A stretch of 64,000 bases of DNA from Nannocystis pusilla (lineage in GTDB: Bacteria; Myxococcota_A; Polyangia; Nannocystales; Nannocystaceae): contig NZ_JAPNKE010000002.1 of assembly GCF_026626665.1 (NCBI RefSeq), positions 4,813,168 to 4,877,167 of the forward strand. The letters run 5' to 3'. The position numbers were made by a program, and so were the translations under genes. Under the pieces are notes generated by a model that did not search any database, was not told the DNA's origin, and worked only from the letters and a program-made list of their open reading frames with translations. Below, one piece after another: positions 46,531 to 56,038 of the stretch; the stretch's first letter is position 1; every line of letters starts with the position of its first letter.

Positions 46531-48288
46531 ATGAACGGCATCCTCCCAGCGATGTCGTCCACCCCCACCGACTCGGTCGTCGCCACCTTGCTGCGACTCG
46601 GCGTCATGGGCAATTCCGACTGGGACGGCGCGCTGCAGCAGGTGCTGGAGATCTGCTGCGACCTCCTCGTCGTCGAGCGCGCCAGCTACTGGAGCTTCCA
46701 CGACGACCCGACCGCGATCACCTGCGAGCTCGGCTACGTCCACAGCAAGCGGCTGCTCGAGCGCGGCCTCGTCGTCACCGAGGGCAGCGCGCCCGAGTAC
46801 TTCGAGCTGATCCGCAGCGTCAACGTGCTGGCGGTCCGCGACGTCCGCGAGGACCCGCGGCTCGGGGCGCTGTCCGACTACTTCGCCACGCACGCGATCC
46901 GCGGCCTCCTCGACGTGCCGGTGTTCGCCCGCGGCCGGCTGGCCGGGATCCTCTGCCACGAGCACGTCGGCGCTCCGCGCGACTGGACCCCGCACGACCA
47001 CGAGCTCGCGCTGACGCTGAGCCAGACCCTCGCGCGCCTGCTCGAGGCGCGCGCGCGCGACCACGCCGAGCAGTCCGAGCGACGGGCCGCCTTCCTCGTC
47101 CAGGCCGCGAGCGCGCTGGCCGACACCCTCGACCCGGTGCGGGCCGGCGAGATCGTCGTGCGCCGCAGCCTACCTGTCCTCGGGGACATCTGCTCATTGG
47201 TCGGCTACGACGGCCGCCGCGCCTGGCGGATCGCCGCCGCCCACGTCGAGCCGGCGGGCCAGCGGATCCTCGACGAGCTGTGCGCCCGCTACGGCGCCGA
47301 CATCGACGGCCCCGGGCTCGGCATGCAGGCGCTGCGCGAGCGCCAGTCCTTGCTGCTGCCGGTGGCCGACGAGGCGGCCTTGCGCGAGGCCGGCATGGTC
47401 GACGGCCACATCGAGCTGATGACCGCCCTGCGCGTGCGCAGCCTGCTCTCCGTGCTGCTGCGCGTCCGCGACGAGGTCACCGGCGTGCTCACCTTCGGCT
47501 CGCGCAACCGCTACTACGACCGCGAGGACATGCGGTTCGCCGAGGCCTACGCGCAGCAGGTCAGCACCTTGCTCGAGAACGCCAGGCTCTACGCCCAGGC
47601 GCAGGCGGCGATCGGCGCGCGCGACGACTTCCTGAGCCTCGCCGGCCACGAGCTGCGGACCCCGCTGACCTCCCTGCAGCTCGCGGTCGAGCTGCTGCGC
47701 AAGGCGACGCCGGCCACCGCCCCGGCGCAGCGGGCCGTCGACACCATCGCCCGCCAGACCACCCGCCTGTCGCGGCTCACGGAGCTCATCGTCATGACCG
47801 CCCGCCAGTGCGACGGCGAGCTGCCGCTGCGATTCACCCGCCTCGACCTCGGCGTCCTGGTCCGCGCGGTCACCTGCGACTTCGCCGACCTGTTCGCGCG
47901 CGCCGGCTGCGAGCTGCAGCTGCACACAGGCGACGGCGTCATCATCGACGGCGACGAGACCGGCCTCGAGGTCGTCGTGTCCAACCTCCTGGCCAACGCG
48001 ATGAAGTTCGGCAAGGGCGCGCCGATCGAGGTCCGCGTCGAGCCGCACGACGGCGCGGTCCGCCTGGTCGTCCGCGACCACGGCATCGGCATCCCGCTCG
48101 AGCGGGTGGGCAGCGTGTTCGACCGCTACCAGCGCGCCGTCCCGCTCAACCACTTCGGCGGCCTCGGCCTCGGCCTGCACATCACCGCCAAGATCGTCGA
48201 CGCCCACCGCGGCACGATCCGCGCCGACAGCCGCCCGGGCGAGGGCGCGACCTTTATCGTCGAGCTGCCGGCCGCGCCCGGCGCGTGA
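46531..48288 (+). CDS. GAF-GAF sensor histidine kinase
   Basis: Soluble histidine kinase of 585 residues. There are two GAF domains (about 20-185 and 195-350), then HisKA with phosphoacceptor H373 (LSLAGHELRTPLTSLQLAVELL). The HATPase domain carries N, G1 and G2 boxes (VSNLLANAMKFGKGAP, RDHGIGIPLERV, GGLGLGLHITAKIVDAHRG). No membrane segment and no response regulator are next to it. An alternative ATG is 46552. Confidence 0.92.
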   Translation: MNGILPAMSSTPTDSVVATLLRLGVMGNSDWDGALQQVLEICCDLLVVERASYWSFHDDPTAITCELGYVHSKRLLERGLVVTEGSAPEYFELIRSVNVLAVRDVREDPRLGALSDYFATHAIRGLLDVPVFARGRLAGILCHEHVGAPRDWTPHDHELALTLSQTLARLLEARARDHAEQSERRAAFLVQAASALADTLDPVRAGEIVVRRSLPVLGDICSLVGYDGRRAWRIAAAHVEPAGQRILDELCARYGADIDGPGLGMQALRERQSLLLPVADEAALREAGMVDGHIELMTALRVRSLLSVLLRVRDEVTGVLTFGSRNRYYDREDMRFAEAYAQQVSTLLENARLYAQAQAAIGARDDFLSLAGHELRTPLTSLQLAVELLRKATPATAPAQRAVDTIARQTTRLSRLTELIVMTARQCDGELPLRFTRLDLGVLVRAVTCDFADLFARAGCELQLHTGDGVIIDGDETGLEVVVSNLLANAMKFGKGAPIEVRVEPHDGAVRLVVRDHGIGIPLERVGSVFDRYQRAVPLNHFGGLGLGLHITAKIVDAHRGTIRADSRPGEGATFIVELPAAPGA

Positions 48289-48291
48289 GCG

Positions 48292-49485
48292 TCACATCGG
48301 CGCCACCGGTGCGCACGTCGACACCCCGGCGCCGACGATCAGCAGCGGCGCGTCGCTCGTCAGCAGCTCGAGGTCCTGGATCCCGTTGTTGTCGCTGTCG
48401 TCGTAGTCGAGGCGCGTGACCTCACTGGCGAAGAAGTCGTTGTCGCTGTCCGTGAAGAAGTAGAAGTCGCCGGCGAAGAAGGCGAACGCGAACGCGCCGT
48501 TGTTGATCTCGAGCCCGGCGAGCGGCAGCACGTCGAGCGCCGCGCCGCTGGCCTTGTCGACCTCGACCAGCTTGGCCGGCCCGGTGCCGCCGAACTCGAA
48601 CGCCCGCCCGTCGCCGGTGCCGGTCAGCTCGGCGCCGTCGAAGTTGGTCTTGCCGAGCTTGGAGAGCTGCAGCGAGTCCGGGTCGATGCCGATGAAGTCG
48701 CCGATGTTCGGGCCCTCGCTGAACGGACCGATCCCGCTGTACGTGTTGCCGTAGATCTGGTCGCACTGATCGAACTGGCTGTTCGACACGAACGCCATGC
48801 CGAAGTTGTCGACCCCGAGCTGCCCCGGCGCGTAGCCCGGGTCCTCGCAGTTCGCCACGTCGGTCACGTCGATCTTGCGCAGCTCGCCGCCGACGAACTG
48901 GACCCACGCGAAGCCCTGGCGGTCGACCGCCATCGAGAACGTGCTGAGCAGCCCGCCGCAGTCGAGCCCGCCCAGCATCGTGAACGAGTTGGTCTCGGGG
49001 AAGTACTTCCACAGCTCGGCGTCGCCCGAGAGCACGAAGATCCCGTCGTCCAGCGGCACCTCGATGTCCGGGCACTCGCACGGCGCCGGCGGCCCGTCGG
49101 TGGTCTCCGCGGTGGTCTCGCCGTCGGTCGTGGTAGTGGTCGTCTCGGCCTGCGTGGTCGACGTCGAGGTCGACGTGGTGGTGTCGATCGGGTCGGTCGT
49201 CGAGGTCGTGGTGGTGGTCGTCGTCTCGCTCGTCGTCGTCGTCGTCGTCGAATCATCCGTCGTCGACGTCGAGGTCGTCGTCCCGGTGTCGCTGTCCGTC
49301 TGCCCGCCCTCGGTCGCGGTCGTCGTCGTCGTCGGCGCGGTCGTCGTCGGGGTCGAAGTGGCGGTCGTGCCGTCGCTCGTGTCCGTGGCCGTCGCCCCCT
49401 CGCTGACGGCGGAGTCAGTCGCTTGCACGCTGTCGCCGCAGGCCGCGACGAGCAGCAGAGAACCAATCAAGGTAGGACGCATCAT
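48292..49485 (-). CDS. Lipoprotein with long Thr-rich linker
   Basis: Predicted lipoprotein of 397 residues. Signal MMRPTLIGSLLLVAACG is followed by a Thr/Ser/Asp-rich linker of about 120 residues, very low in complexity. The globular part begins CECPDIEVPLDDGIFVLSG and reads like a beta-propeller (AELWKYFPETNSFTML, GFAWVQFVGGELRKIDVTD, GDFYFFTDSDNDFFASEVTRLDY). Probably cell-surface exposed; function unknown. It ends four bases after the convergent histidine-kinase stop. Confidence 0.75.
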   Translation of the reverse strand: MMRPTLIGSLLLVAACGDSVQATDSAVSEGATATDTSDGTTATSTPTTTAPTTTTTATEGGQTDSDTGTTTSTSTTDDSTTTTTTSETTTTTTTSTTDPIDTTTSTSTSTTQAETTTTTTDGETTAETTDGPPAPCECPDIEVPLDDGIFVLSGDAELWKYFPETNSFTMLGGLDCGGLLSTFSMAVDRQGFAWVQFVGGELRKIDVTDVANCEDPGYAPGQLGVDNFGMAFVSNSQFDQCDQIYGNTYSGIGPFSEGPNIGDFIGIDPDSLQLSKLGKTNFDGAELTGTGDGRAFEFGGTGPAKLVEVDKASGAALDVLPLAGLEINNGAFAFAFFAGDFYFFTDSDNDFFASEVTRLDYDDSDNNGIQDLELLTSDAPLLIVGAGVSTCAPVAPM

Positions 49486-49827
49486 CGCGGCAGGATAAAC
49501 CGCCCGGCGCGCGCGCGAGCCGGCGTCGCCTGCCTCGCGCGTCCGGACCTCGCGGGCCCCGCGTCCGGCGACCGACCAGCCTCGACCGCTCGCGCGCCCG
49601 CTGCCGGGCCCCCACGCGGTCGCCCGCCGAGCCGCTGCAGGGCCCGCCCGACCCGCGCGTCCGGCTGCGCGGAGAGGCGGCCGATCCCGCAGGCCGTCCG
49701 ACAAGATCTTCATCCCCTGCGTGCCCGAGGTCGGCAGCGTTGCGCCGCCCGCCGACGAGCTCGTGGTACAGGCGCCCTCGACGAACCATCAGCACATGTC
49801 TCTTCAGACATATGGTGATTCGCCGCG
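49486..49827. other. Gene-free stretch with one palindrome
   Basis: Between two minus-strand lipoprotein genes. CACATGTCTCTTCAGACATATG (49793-49814) is a family member just after the upstream gene's stop codon. Nothing else is supported. Confidence 0.5.
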
Positions 49828-51165
49828 CTACGGCGAGAAGATCGCCAGCCACGGATCGTCGACCAGCACCTCCGACATCATCGCGCCGCCGGCGACGATC
49901 CGGTCGGACGCGTCGATCGCCACCGTGTACCCGCGGTCGGGGCCGAAGCCGCCGTCGATGTCCTTGCCCCAGCGCAGCTTGCCATCGGAGGTGAACTTGC
50001 ACAGGCGAATGTTGGTCGCGGTCCCGCCCGGGCCGTCGCCGATGACGACGACGTCGCCCTGGCTGTCGATCGCCACGTCGCGGCCGTTCATCCCCGTGCA
50101 CGCGTCGCTCGACCACACGCCTTCGCCGGTGCTCGTCACCCGGCGCACCATCAATGCCTCGCCTTGCTTGCCGGCCAGGATCAGGTCGCCGCCGGGCTCG
50201 CGGGCCAGCGCGTAGATGGTCCCGCCGCCGCCCGGATACTCGACCGTCCAGCTCGGTTCCCCGCCGGTGAGCGGCAGGGCGACGAGCCACTCGGGAAACA
50301 CCCCGTCCTTGGGCCGCGCCCAGTTGGCCACCGCGTGCTCGGGCGTGACCACCACGCCGGGGCCCAGCGGCCAGATCGTGAACTTGACGCCCATCGGCAC
50401 CCGGCTCGTCCACAGCTCCGCCCCGTCGGCCGCGTACCGGCGCGTCCACAGATCGGTGAGCCCGTCCTCGTCGGACGCGAAGCCGGTCACGATCAATTCG
50501 TCGCCGTCGACGACCGCCGCGTCGGTCACGTAATCGTCGCCGAAGCCGCTGCCGAACGTCGCCTCCCACACGACGGCGCCGCCCGGATCGATGCGCGCCA
50601 GCCAGACGTCGTGCCCGTCGCCGTCGGTGAACACGCTGCCCGCGACGTAGGCGCCACCCGCGGACGTAGCGATTCCAGTGATCAAGCCCCTGGCTTCGCC
50701 GTACTGCTGCGACCACTCCATCTCGAGGGTCTCGTCGAATCGAGCAGCCCAGGGCGTGAGTCCGGGCGCACGACCGCCCGCGAGGATGCTCCCGTCGGCG
50801 TTCACCGCCACCGCCTCCACCTCGTCCGAGCCGCGCGTGGCGGGGTGAAACTCGAACAGCAGCTCGGCCGAGGGCTGACAGTCGCGGTTGCAGCCGTCGC
50901 CGTTGACGTCGTTGCCGTCGTCGCACGCCTCGCCCTCGTCGAGGTCGCCGTCGGGACACGGCGCCGCGGGCTCCGTCGCCGTGGTGCTCGTCGGCTCGAC
51001 CGTCGTCGTCGTCGGGCCCGGCCCGGCGGTCTCGGACGGCTCGGTCGTGCTCGCCGTCGGCTCCGAAGTGCCGTCGGACTCGGTCTCCGGCGCCGGCGCG
51101 AGCGGCCCGGCCGGACACGCGGAAGCCAGCAACAACCATCCCATCATCCCATGAGCGTTTCTCAT
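49828..51165 (-). CDS. Beta-propeller lipoprotein with DUF4215-type motif
   Basis: Lipoprotein of 445 residues. Signal GWLLLASAC, a Thr/Ser/Glu linker, then CPDGDLDEGEACDDGNDVNG-DGCNRDC, the DUF4215/myxobacterial Cys-rich repeat. The rest is a beta-propeller-like series of repeats (AVNADGSILAGGRAPGL, ARIDPGGAVVWEATFGSG, AIDASDRIVAGGAMMSE). Likely extracellular; function unknown. Confidence 0.8.
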   Translation of the reverse strand: MRNAHGMMGWLLLASACPAGPLAPAPETESDGTSEPTASTTEPSETAGPGPTTTTVEPTSTTATEPAAPCPDGDLDEGEACDDGNDVNGDGCNRDCQPSAELLFEFHPATRGSDEVEAVAVNADGSILAGGRAPGLTPWAARFDETLEMEWSQQYGEARGLITGIATSAGGAYVAGSVFTDGDGHDVWLARIDPGGAVVWEATFGSGFGDDYVTDAAVVDGDELIVTGFASDEDGLTDLWTRRYAADGAELWTSRVPMGVKFTIWPLGPGVVVTPEHAVANWARPKDGVFPEWLVALPLTGGEPSWTVEYPGGGGTIYALAREPGGDLILAGKQGEALMVRRVTSTGEGVWSSDACTGMNGRDVAIDSQGDVVVIGDGPGGTATNIRLCKFTSDGKLRWGKDIDGGFGPDRGYTVAIDASDRIVAGGAMMSEVLVDDPWLAIFSP

Positions 51166-51186
51166 GGCCGGACCTACCTCCAGAAA

Positions 51187-51206
51187 CTGGCGCCTATTTC
51201 CGCCAG
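51187..51206. promoter_or_regulatory. Hairpin upstream of the propeller lipoprotein
   Basis: CTGGCG-CCTATTTC-CGCCAG lies 22 bases before the start codon at 51165; possible regulatory hairpin, weak evidence. Confidence 0.2.
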
Positions 51207-51359
51207 GCGCTCGATCGAGGCGGCCTCGGGTCCTCCGCTCGCGGAGCGATCAGGCCCGGTCCCCTGCGGCCGCCGAAGCGGCGATGCGCCGCGCCGGCTC
51301 GCTCGACCCTCGCTCCTGCGAAGCGCGGCCACCGGGCACGTCCGAAGCGCGGAGACAAT

Positions 51360-51420
51360 GACAGGTCTTTTCAAACATGCCCTATTGAACATGCTCGTAT
51401 CGACATGTCCCTCCGCACAT
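51360..51420. repeat. Palindrome array directly 3' of the expansin gene
   Basis: ACAGGTCTTTTCAAACATG, CCCTATTGAACATGCTCG and CGACATGTCCCTCCGCACAT. The array ends next to the expansin stop codon (51422). Confidence 0.65.
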
Positions 51421-51421
51421 C

Positions 51422-52405
51422 TCACGGCGCGCAGGCCGGGAACTGCCCCGCCCCGGGCGAGTCGCCGGCCTCGACGAACGGGACGCCCGCGTCCTCGAGC
51501 ACATTGCCGTGCACGTCGGTCACGCGGAACGCGTACGGCCCGGGCCCCATCCCCGCCTCCGCCACGAAGTAGTTGTATTCGAGGCGCGCGACCTCCTGCC
51601 AGGCGTCGTCCTCATTTTTGAACTCGAGCTTGGCGATCGGATTGCGGTGGTTGCGGATCTGCACGGCCGTCCACCACTGGTTGCTGCCTTCCTTGAAGTG
51701 GTAGACGACCGGCCCGTTCAGCTCGCAGGACACGTAGCGCCAGGTGATCGGCACGACCCCGAGGTCCTTGTCGGCGATCATCGGGAAAGCGTCCTCGTCG
51801 AGGTCGATGTGGCCCGACTGGCACTCCGGGCAGCGGTCGACGATCCGGACCACGATCTGGCCGTCCGGTCCGTCGATCTGCACGCACGCCCCGCACACCG
51901 CCGAGGCCATGTAATCGGGCGTGTTCATCGCCGCGACCATGTCGTCGCCGGGGTTCGCGTCGAAGCTGCAGTTGCCGCTGCCGTCGGCCGCGTAGTAGGT
52001 CGCCTTGCCCTCGTGGTCCGCGCCCTCGCACGCCTGGCCGCCGCCGGTCGTCTCGCTCGTACCGGGCCCGCGGCTCGTCTCGCCCGCGGTCTCGCTCCCC
52101 GTCGTCGCGGTGCTCGTCTCGCCGCTCGTCGGTCCGCTGCTCGTCTCGCCGCTCGTCGGTCCACCGCTCGTCTCGCCGCTCGTCTCGCCGCTCGTCGGCC
52201 CGCTGCTCGTCTCGCCGCTCGTCGGCCCCGCGCTCGTCGGGGCGTCGCCGGAGCTCGGCCCGGCCGGGCCCTCGCTGCCCGGGCTGCCGGTCGGCCCCGC
52301 GCTTGACGCACCGCTGCTCGCCGTCGACGCCTCGGTCTCGCCGCTCTCGCCGGGGCACGCTGCACACAACAAGATCGCCGCCGTCTCGAACCATCGCCCG
52401 CGCAT
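51422..52405 (-). CDS. Expansin-like lipoprotein (paralogue 2)
   Basis: Lipid-anchored expansin-like protein of 327 residues. Signal MRGRWFETAAILLCAAC, then a linker of about 100 residues with repeats of GPTSGETS/SGPTSGETS, much longer than in paralogue 1. DPBB and CBM63-like domains match paralogue 1 closely (GKATYYAADGSGNCSFD, CGACVQIDGPDGQIVVRIVD, WWTAVQIRNHRNPIAKLEF, YNYFVAEAGMGPGPYAFRVTD). Predicted to disrupt polysaccharide networks non-hydrolytically outside the cell. Confidence 0.85.
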   Translation of the reverse strand: MRGRWFETAAILLCAACPGESGETEASTASSGASSAGPTGSPGSEGPAGPSSGDAPTSAGPTSGETSSGPTSGETSGETSGGPTSGETSSGPTSGETSTATTGSETAGETSRGPGTSETTGGGQACEGADHEGKATYYAADGSGNCSFDANPGDDMVAAMNTPDYMASAVCGACVQIDGPDGQIVVRIVDRCPECQSGHIDLDEDAFPMIADKDLGVVPITWRYVSCELNGPVVYHFKEGSNQWWTAVQIRNHRNPIAKLEFKNEDDAWQEVARLEYNYFVAEAGMGPGPYAFRVTDVHGNVLEDAGVPFVEAGDSPGAGQFPACAP

Positions 52406-52502
52406 CCGTCTGACATGCCCCCGACGCGCGCGGCCTGTCAACGCCGGGCGGGCCCGCCCCTGGGCCTCTCGCGCCCCACCTGGGGGCTCTGGCGGCTCGC
52501 GC

Positions 52503-53942
52503 TCACTCGCGCCCGAGCGGCGGCAGGTCGCCGCACACCAGCTCTTCGGCGTAGAGGTAGCCGAAGAAGCGCGCGCGGCCGGACTCGGCGTCGGCGACCA
52601 GCACCGACATGGGCCTTGGGTCATGTCCTGCACGACATTGCGCGCGGGACAGCACGAACTCGCGCAGCGCCCGGGCCTCCGCCCCGATCGTGTGGTTGAC
52701 CGCGGCCGGGCCCGGGTCGAAGCGGGCCAGCTGGCGCATCGGCCCCGCGCCGGGCACGAACAGGTCGGCCGCCTCGACGCGCCAGCCCGCCTGCGGCGCG
52801 GCCAGCTCGGGGCTGGCGAGCAGGTCGCCGACGCGGCCCAGGCGGCCGCGGGCCTCGTTCAGGTCGGCCGCGGCGAAGCGCCAGCGGCGGGGCGTGCAGA
52901 TGTCCTCGAGGACAGCATGGACCTCGGCCACCGCGCCGAGGCGGTCGGCCAGCGTCGACCAGTCGCGATCGAGCGCCGCGGTCGCGGCCTCGGCGGCGTC
53001 GAGGCCGAGCTGGCGCAGCTCGCCCGGGTAGTCGCGGCCGACCAGCATCGGACAGCGGTCGGACAGCGCCAGCTGCGGCTCGGGCGCGGCCACCCGGGCC
53101 CCGCCGGCCGACAGCACCACCCGCGGGGCCACGGCGCAGCGGTCGGCCGACGTGCAGGCCGCGTACGGCTGCACGTGCTGCCAGTAGGCGCGGCCGCACT
53201 CGTACCTGGCCTTCGCGTCAGGTTCGGTCGGCGCCTCGGCGTCGGCGAAGGCCCGCAGCTCCGCGTGGATCTCCGGCACGAACGCCGCCAGCTCCGCGCT
53301 GTAGAACCGCCACAGCAGCGCGTCGGCGTGGTTCAGGAAGCCCTCGAGCTGGGCCAGGCCCTGCTCCTGGCCCTCCGCCAGCGCCCGGATCGCCGGCTCG
53401 CAGCCGCCGACGCGCGCGGCCGGCAGCGCCTTCCAGGCCGCCAGGTCGATCGGCGCCGCGTCGACGCTGACGATCGACCTGGCGCTCGGGTCATGTCTTC
53501 GCAGCCAGGTCTCTTGCAGCTCGATCCCCTCGGCGCGGTAGCGCGGGCGGCCGGAGCCCGGCTCGCGCGCGGCCGTCAGCGCGTCGGGCCGGGCCACGAT
53601 CGCCGCCTGCTCGGCCTGGTGCACGCTGGTGACCCGCACTCTGGGGCTTAGGGCCTGCAGCGCCGGGCCGAGGCGCGCGTCCCAGCCGGCCAGGCCGGGG
53701 CCGAGCAGCACCTCGACCGCGGGCGAGGCCGTCAGCGCCTCGGCCAGCGCCTCGCTGTCGCCGGCCGTCAGCGTCGGCGGCGACCAGGCCACCGCCAGGC
53801 TCGGCAAGCTCAGCCCGGCGCGCGGCGGCGGCGGCCCGCCGGGCAGCTGGCTCTGGCTCCCGAGCGCCGGCACGGCGGCCTCGGTGCCCGGCCGCGGCCC
53901 GCAGGTCAGCGTCGCCACGCCGGCCAGGACCGCCCCCGCCAT
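52503..53942 (-). CDS. Lipoprotein of unknown function
   Basis: About 479 residues. The ATG at 53942 gives signal MAGAVLAGVATLTC with a lipobox Cys, then a Pro/Ala/Gly-rich linker. The mature part is mostly helical with scattered Cys. No family recognised. Several short stretches are palindrome-like sequence in frame (52608-52638 encoding CRAGHDPRPMS; 52898-52918; 53475-53515), suggesting repeated element invasion of this gene. It is divergent from the CFI-box gene. Confidence 0.65.
   Translation of the reverse strand: MAGAVLAGVATLTCGPRPGTEAAVPALGSQSQLPGGPPPPRAGLSLPSLAVAWSPPTLTAGDSEALAEALTASPAVEVLLGPGLAGWDARLGPALQALSPRVRVTSVHQAEQAAIVARPDALTAAREPGSGRPRYRAEGIELQETWLRRHDPSARSIVSVDAAPIDLAAWKALPAARVGGCEPAIRALAEGQEQGLAQLEGFLNHADALLWRFYSAELAAFVPEIHAELRAFADAEAPTEPDAKARYECGRAYWQHVQPYAACTSADRCAVAPRVVLSAGGARVAAPEPQLALSDRCPMLVGRDYPGELRQLGLDAAEAATAALDRDWSTLADRLGAVAEVHAVLEDICTPRRWRFAAADLNEARGRLGRVGDLLASPELAAPQAGWRVEAADLFVPGAGPMRQLARFDPGPAAVNHTIGAEARALREFVLSRAQCRAGHDPRPMSVLVADAESGRARFFGYLYAEELVCGDLPPLGRE
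52608..52638. repeat. Palindromic element near the 3' end of a lipoprotein gene
   Basis: ACATGGGCCTTGGGTCATG and CATGTCCTGCACGACAT, in frame in the unknown lipoprotein. Confidence 0.5.
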
Positions 53943-54223
53943 GCGCTGGCACGATCTGCGGGGCGACACGCGGCGCCGCGCGTCCGTGCGACCGGGGCGA
54001 TGGGAAGATCCGCGAGCCACGACGATTCCTACTCTACGGTCCGTCCGCGCATGCAGCGGTGATCTGGCGCACTCGCGCCCGGACCGCCAGTTATCGGCCC
54101 GAAAGCGGCGCAGGCGGCGACCTGCGCGCAGCGCGCGAACACTCCTGCGGCGCCCTCGCCGGCCCGTCTGCGGCTCCAGGCCCGGGCGGCGGGGCCGGCG
54201 AGGCGGCGTGATATGCTGCCGCG

Positions 54224-56038
54224 GTGCCTGGCTTGCGTCACTGGACTGTCTTGAGCGGACTCGCCGTGCTGGCCGGGGTGTTCGGCCCGGCGCGCGAGGC
54301 GGCCGCCGAGGAGCCGATCCTCGTCGAGTTCCACTACACCCCGGTGCCCGAGGTCCAGATGGCGATCTGGCTCGAGGACCAGGACGGCAACTTTGTGCAA
54401 GACGTCCTCGTCACACAGGCGACGGGCAAGTACGGCATCGGCAACCGGCCCGGCGTGTGGAACTTCGTCTCGAGCTGGCGCGCGCCGTACGGGCCGCGGC
54501 AGAACGTGCTGCCGGTGTGGTCGCACCGGCGCGGCAAGAAGTACCCGCGGATCATCTTCCACGACGACAACCCGGCCGACCTCGAGTCGCTCGGCTGGCA
54601 CGAGAACAGCAGCTCCGCCGAGAACTATTACTGCCGGCCGCTGACCGACTCCGAGCACGAGACCATCTCGGTCGACACCAAGACCTGCCCCTCGCCCAAG
54701 GTGTTCCAGTCCGACAAGGGCCGCTTCGACCCCAAGGGCAACCAGGTGTTCTACCCGCCGCGCAACGACCTCGTCGAGTTCGAGCCGAACGCCGACCACG
54801 AGGACGCCAAGCAGTACGCCGACATCAACGACCTCGACGCGGTCACCGCCGCCACCCCGGTCGGCGACATGGCCGAGTTCACCACCTTGCTGCTGGCGCC
54901 CGAGGTGCTGGCCAAGGGCCCGCTGACCGCCTACGTCGAGGTCAACCTCGAGCGCGACGAGAACGCCAACTTCGACTACGACCGCGAGGACGACCACTTC
55001 GTCGACACGCGCCTCGAGAACTACGGCATCGAGTTCCTCGGCCAGCCCTCGGTGGTCTACAAGGTCGAATTCGACCCGCGCGAGCGGGCCTTCGTCGGCA
55101 CCACGCAGTACCTCGGCTACGGCGACTGGAACGGCGCCACCGGCTCGCTGCACCCCGCCGACGGCAAGCTGAGCGAGGAGGGCGGCAGCGGTGCCGACCG
55201 CCTGCGGGTCATGACCAAGAACGGCGACACCTTCCGCTGGGGCGTGTTCTCGTACGGCAAGGAGGGCGGCGGCACCACCAGCGACGGCGGCACCGACACC
55301 GGCGACGGCACCGGCGCCAGCAGCGACTCCGACAGCGACGGCGCCACCAGCGAGCCCGGCACCGGCGGCGACGACACCGGCGACGACAGCGGCGGCTGGG
55401 GCCAGTGCAGCCAGCTGAAGCCGCTCGCCCCGATCGACGACCTCGCGCTCGCCGGCATGTCGTTCGACCGCGTGCAGCTCAGCTTCCGCATGCCGGCGCA
55501 GGACCCCGACTTCGAGCTGACGAAGATCCACGTCTATCACATCACCGGCGACAACCCGCTCACCGACGAGCTGCTCGGCGCGGCCTTCCTCAAGACCTTC
55601 AGCGCCGCCGAGCTCGGGGCCGCCGAGGGCCTCGTGACGCTCGAGATCGGCGAGCTGTGGGGCGACTACACCTACCAGTTCGCGGTCGTGTACGAGGACA
55701 AGTGCACCAGCCGCAGCCCGATCGTCGGCGGCGAGATCACCACCGAGGCGCAGGAGTTCCAGACCGTCGACAGCTTCTGCTTCGTCGCCACCGCCGCCTG
55801 GGGCGCCCCGTGGGCCGCCCAGGTCGCCGCGCTGCGCTCGTTCCGCGACGCCTACCTCAAGACCTCGGCCACCGGCGTCGACCTGGTCCGCTTCTACTAC
55901 GCCTACAGCCCGCCGCTGGCCCGCGTCATCCAGCACGAGCCGCTGCTCCGCGGCCTCGCGCGCGTCGTCCTCCAGCCGGTCGCCGACGCCGCGAGCCTGG
56001 CCACCCGCGCCTCCGCGCAGCCCGGCCATGGCGGCTAG
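54224..56038 (+). CDS. Secreted protein with C-terminal CFI-box domain
   Basis: Exported protein of 604 residues. Signal peptide HWTVLSGLAVLAGVFGPAREAAA, cleaved after AAA. The middle is beta-rich (FHYTPVPEVQMAIWLEDQDG), followed by an Asp/Ser/Gly/Thr linker (about 350-385) and a fibronectin-like part. The C-terminus has FCFVATAAWGAPWAAQVAALR and RSFRDAYLKTSATG-VDLVRFYYAYSPPLARVI, the CFI-box pattern used as a C-terminal module in myxobacterial and delta-proteobacterial surface proteins. The stop overlaps the next gene's ATG region, so they are coupled. Confidence 0.8.
   Translation: MPGLRHWTVLSGLAVLAGVFGPAREAAAEEPILVEFHYTPVPEVQMAIWLEDQDGNFVQDVLVTQATGKYGIGNRPGVWNFVSSWRAPYGPRQNVLPVWSHRRGKKYPRIIFHDDNPADLESLGWHENSSSAENYYCRPLTDSEHETISVDTKTCPSPKVFQSDKGRFDPKGNQVFYPPRNDLVEFEPNADHEDAKQYADINDLDAVTAATPVGDMAEFTTLLLAPEVLAKGPLTAYVEVNLERDENANFDYDREDDHFVDTRLENYGIEFLGQPSVVYKVEFDPRERAFVGTTQYLGYGDWNGATGSLHPADGKLSEEGGSGADRLRVMTKNGDTFRWGVFSYGKEGGGTTSDGGTDTGDGTGASSDSDSDGATSEPGTGGDDTGDDSGGWGQCSQLKPLAPIDDLALAGMSFDRVQLSFRMPAQDPDFELTKIHVYHITGDNPLTDELLGAAFLKTFSAAELGAAEGLVTLEIGELWGDYTYQFAVVYEDKCTSRSPIVGGEITTEAQEFQTVDSFCFVATAAWGAPWAAQVAALRSFRDAYLKTSATGVDLVRFYYAYSPPLARVIQHEPLLRGLARVVLQPVADAASLATRASAQPGHGG

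Noticed and set aside
47170..47192. CCTGTCCTCGGGGACATC in the GAF histidine kinase gene.
   Set aside because: It encodes LPVLGDICSLV, a typical GAF start; similarity to the element is probably chance or minor.
49090..49440. Thr-codon runs in the lipoprotein gene as a microsatellite or phase-variable locus.
   Set aside because: The codons vary (ACG, ACC, TCG, GAC), so it is a low-complexity protein linker, not a simple DNA repeat prone to slippage.
49690..49827. Possible short gene (PEVGSVAPPADELVVQAP) upstream of the propeller lipoprotein's 3' end.
   Set aside because: No start signal, no known motif, and it runs into a palindrome and the antisense of a real gene.
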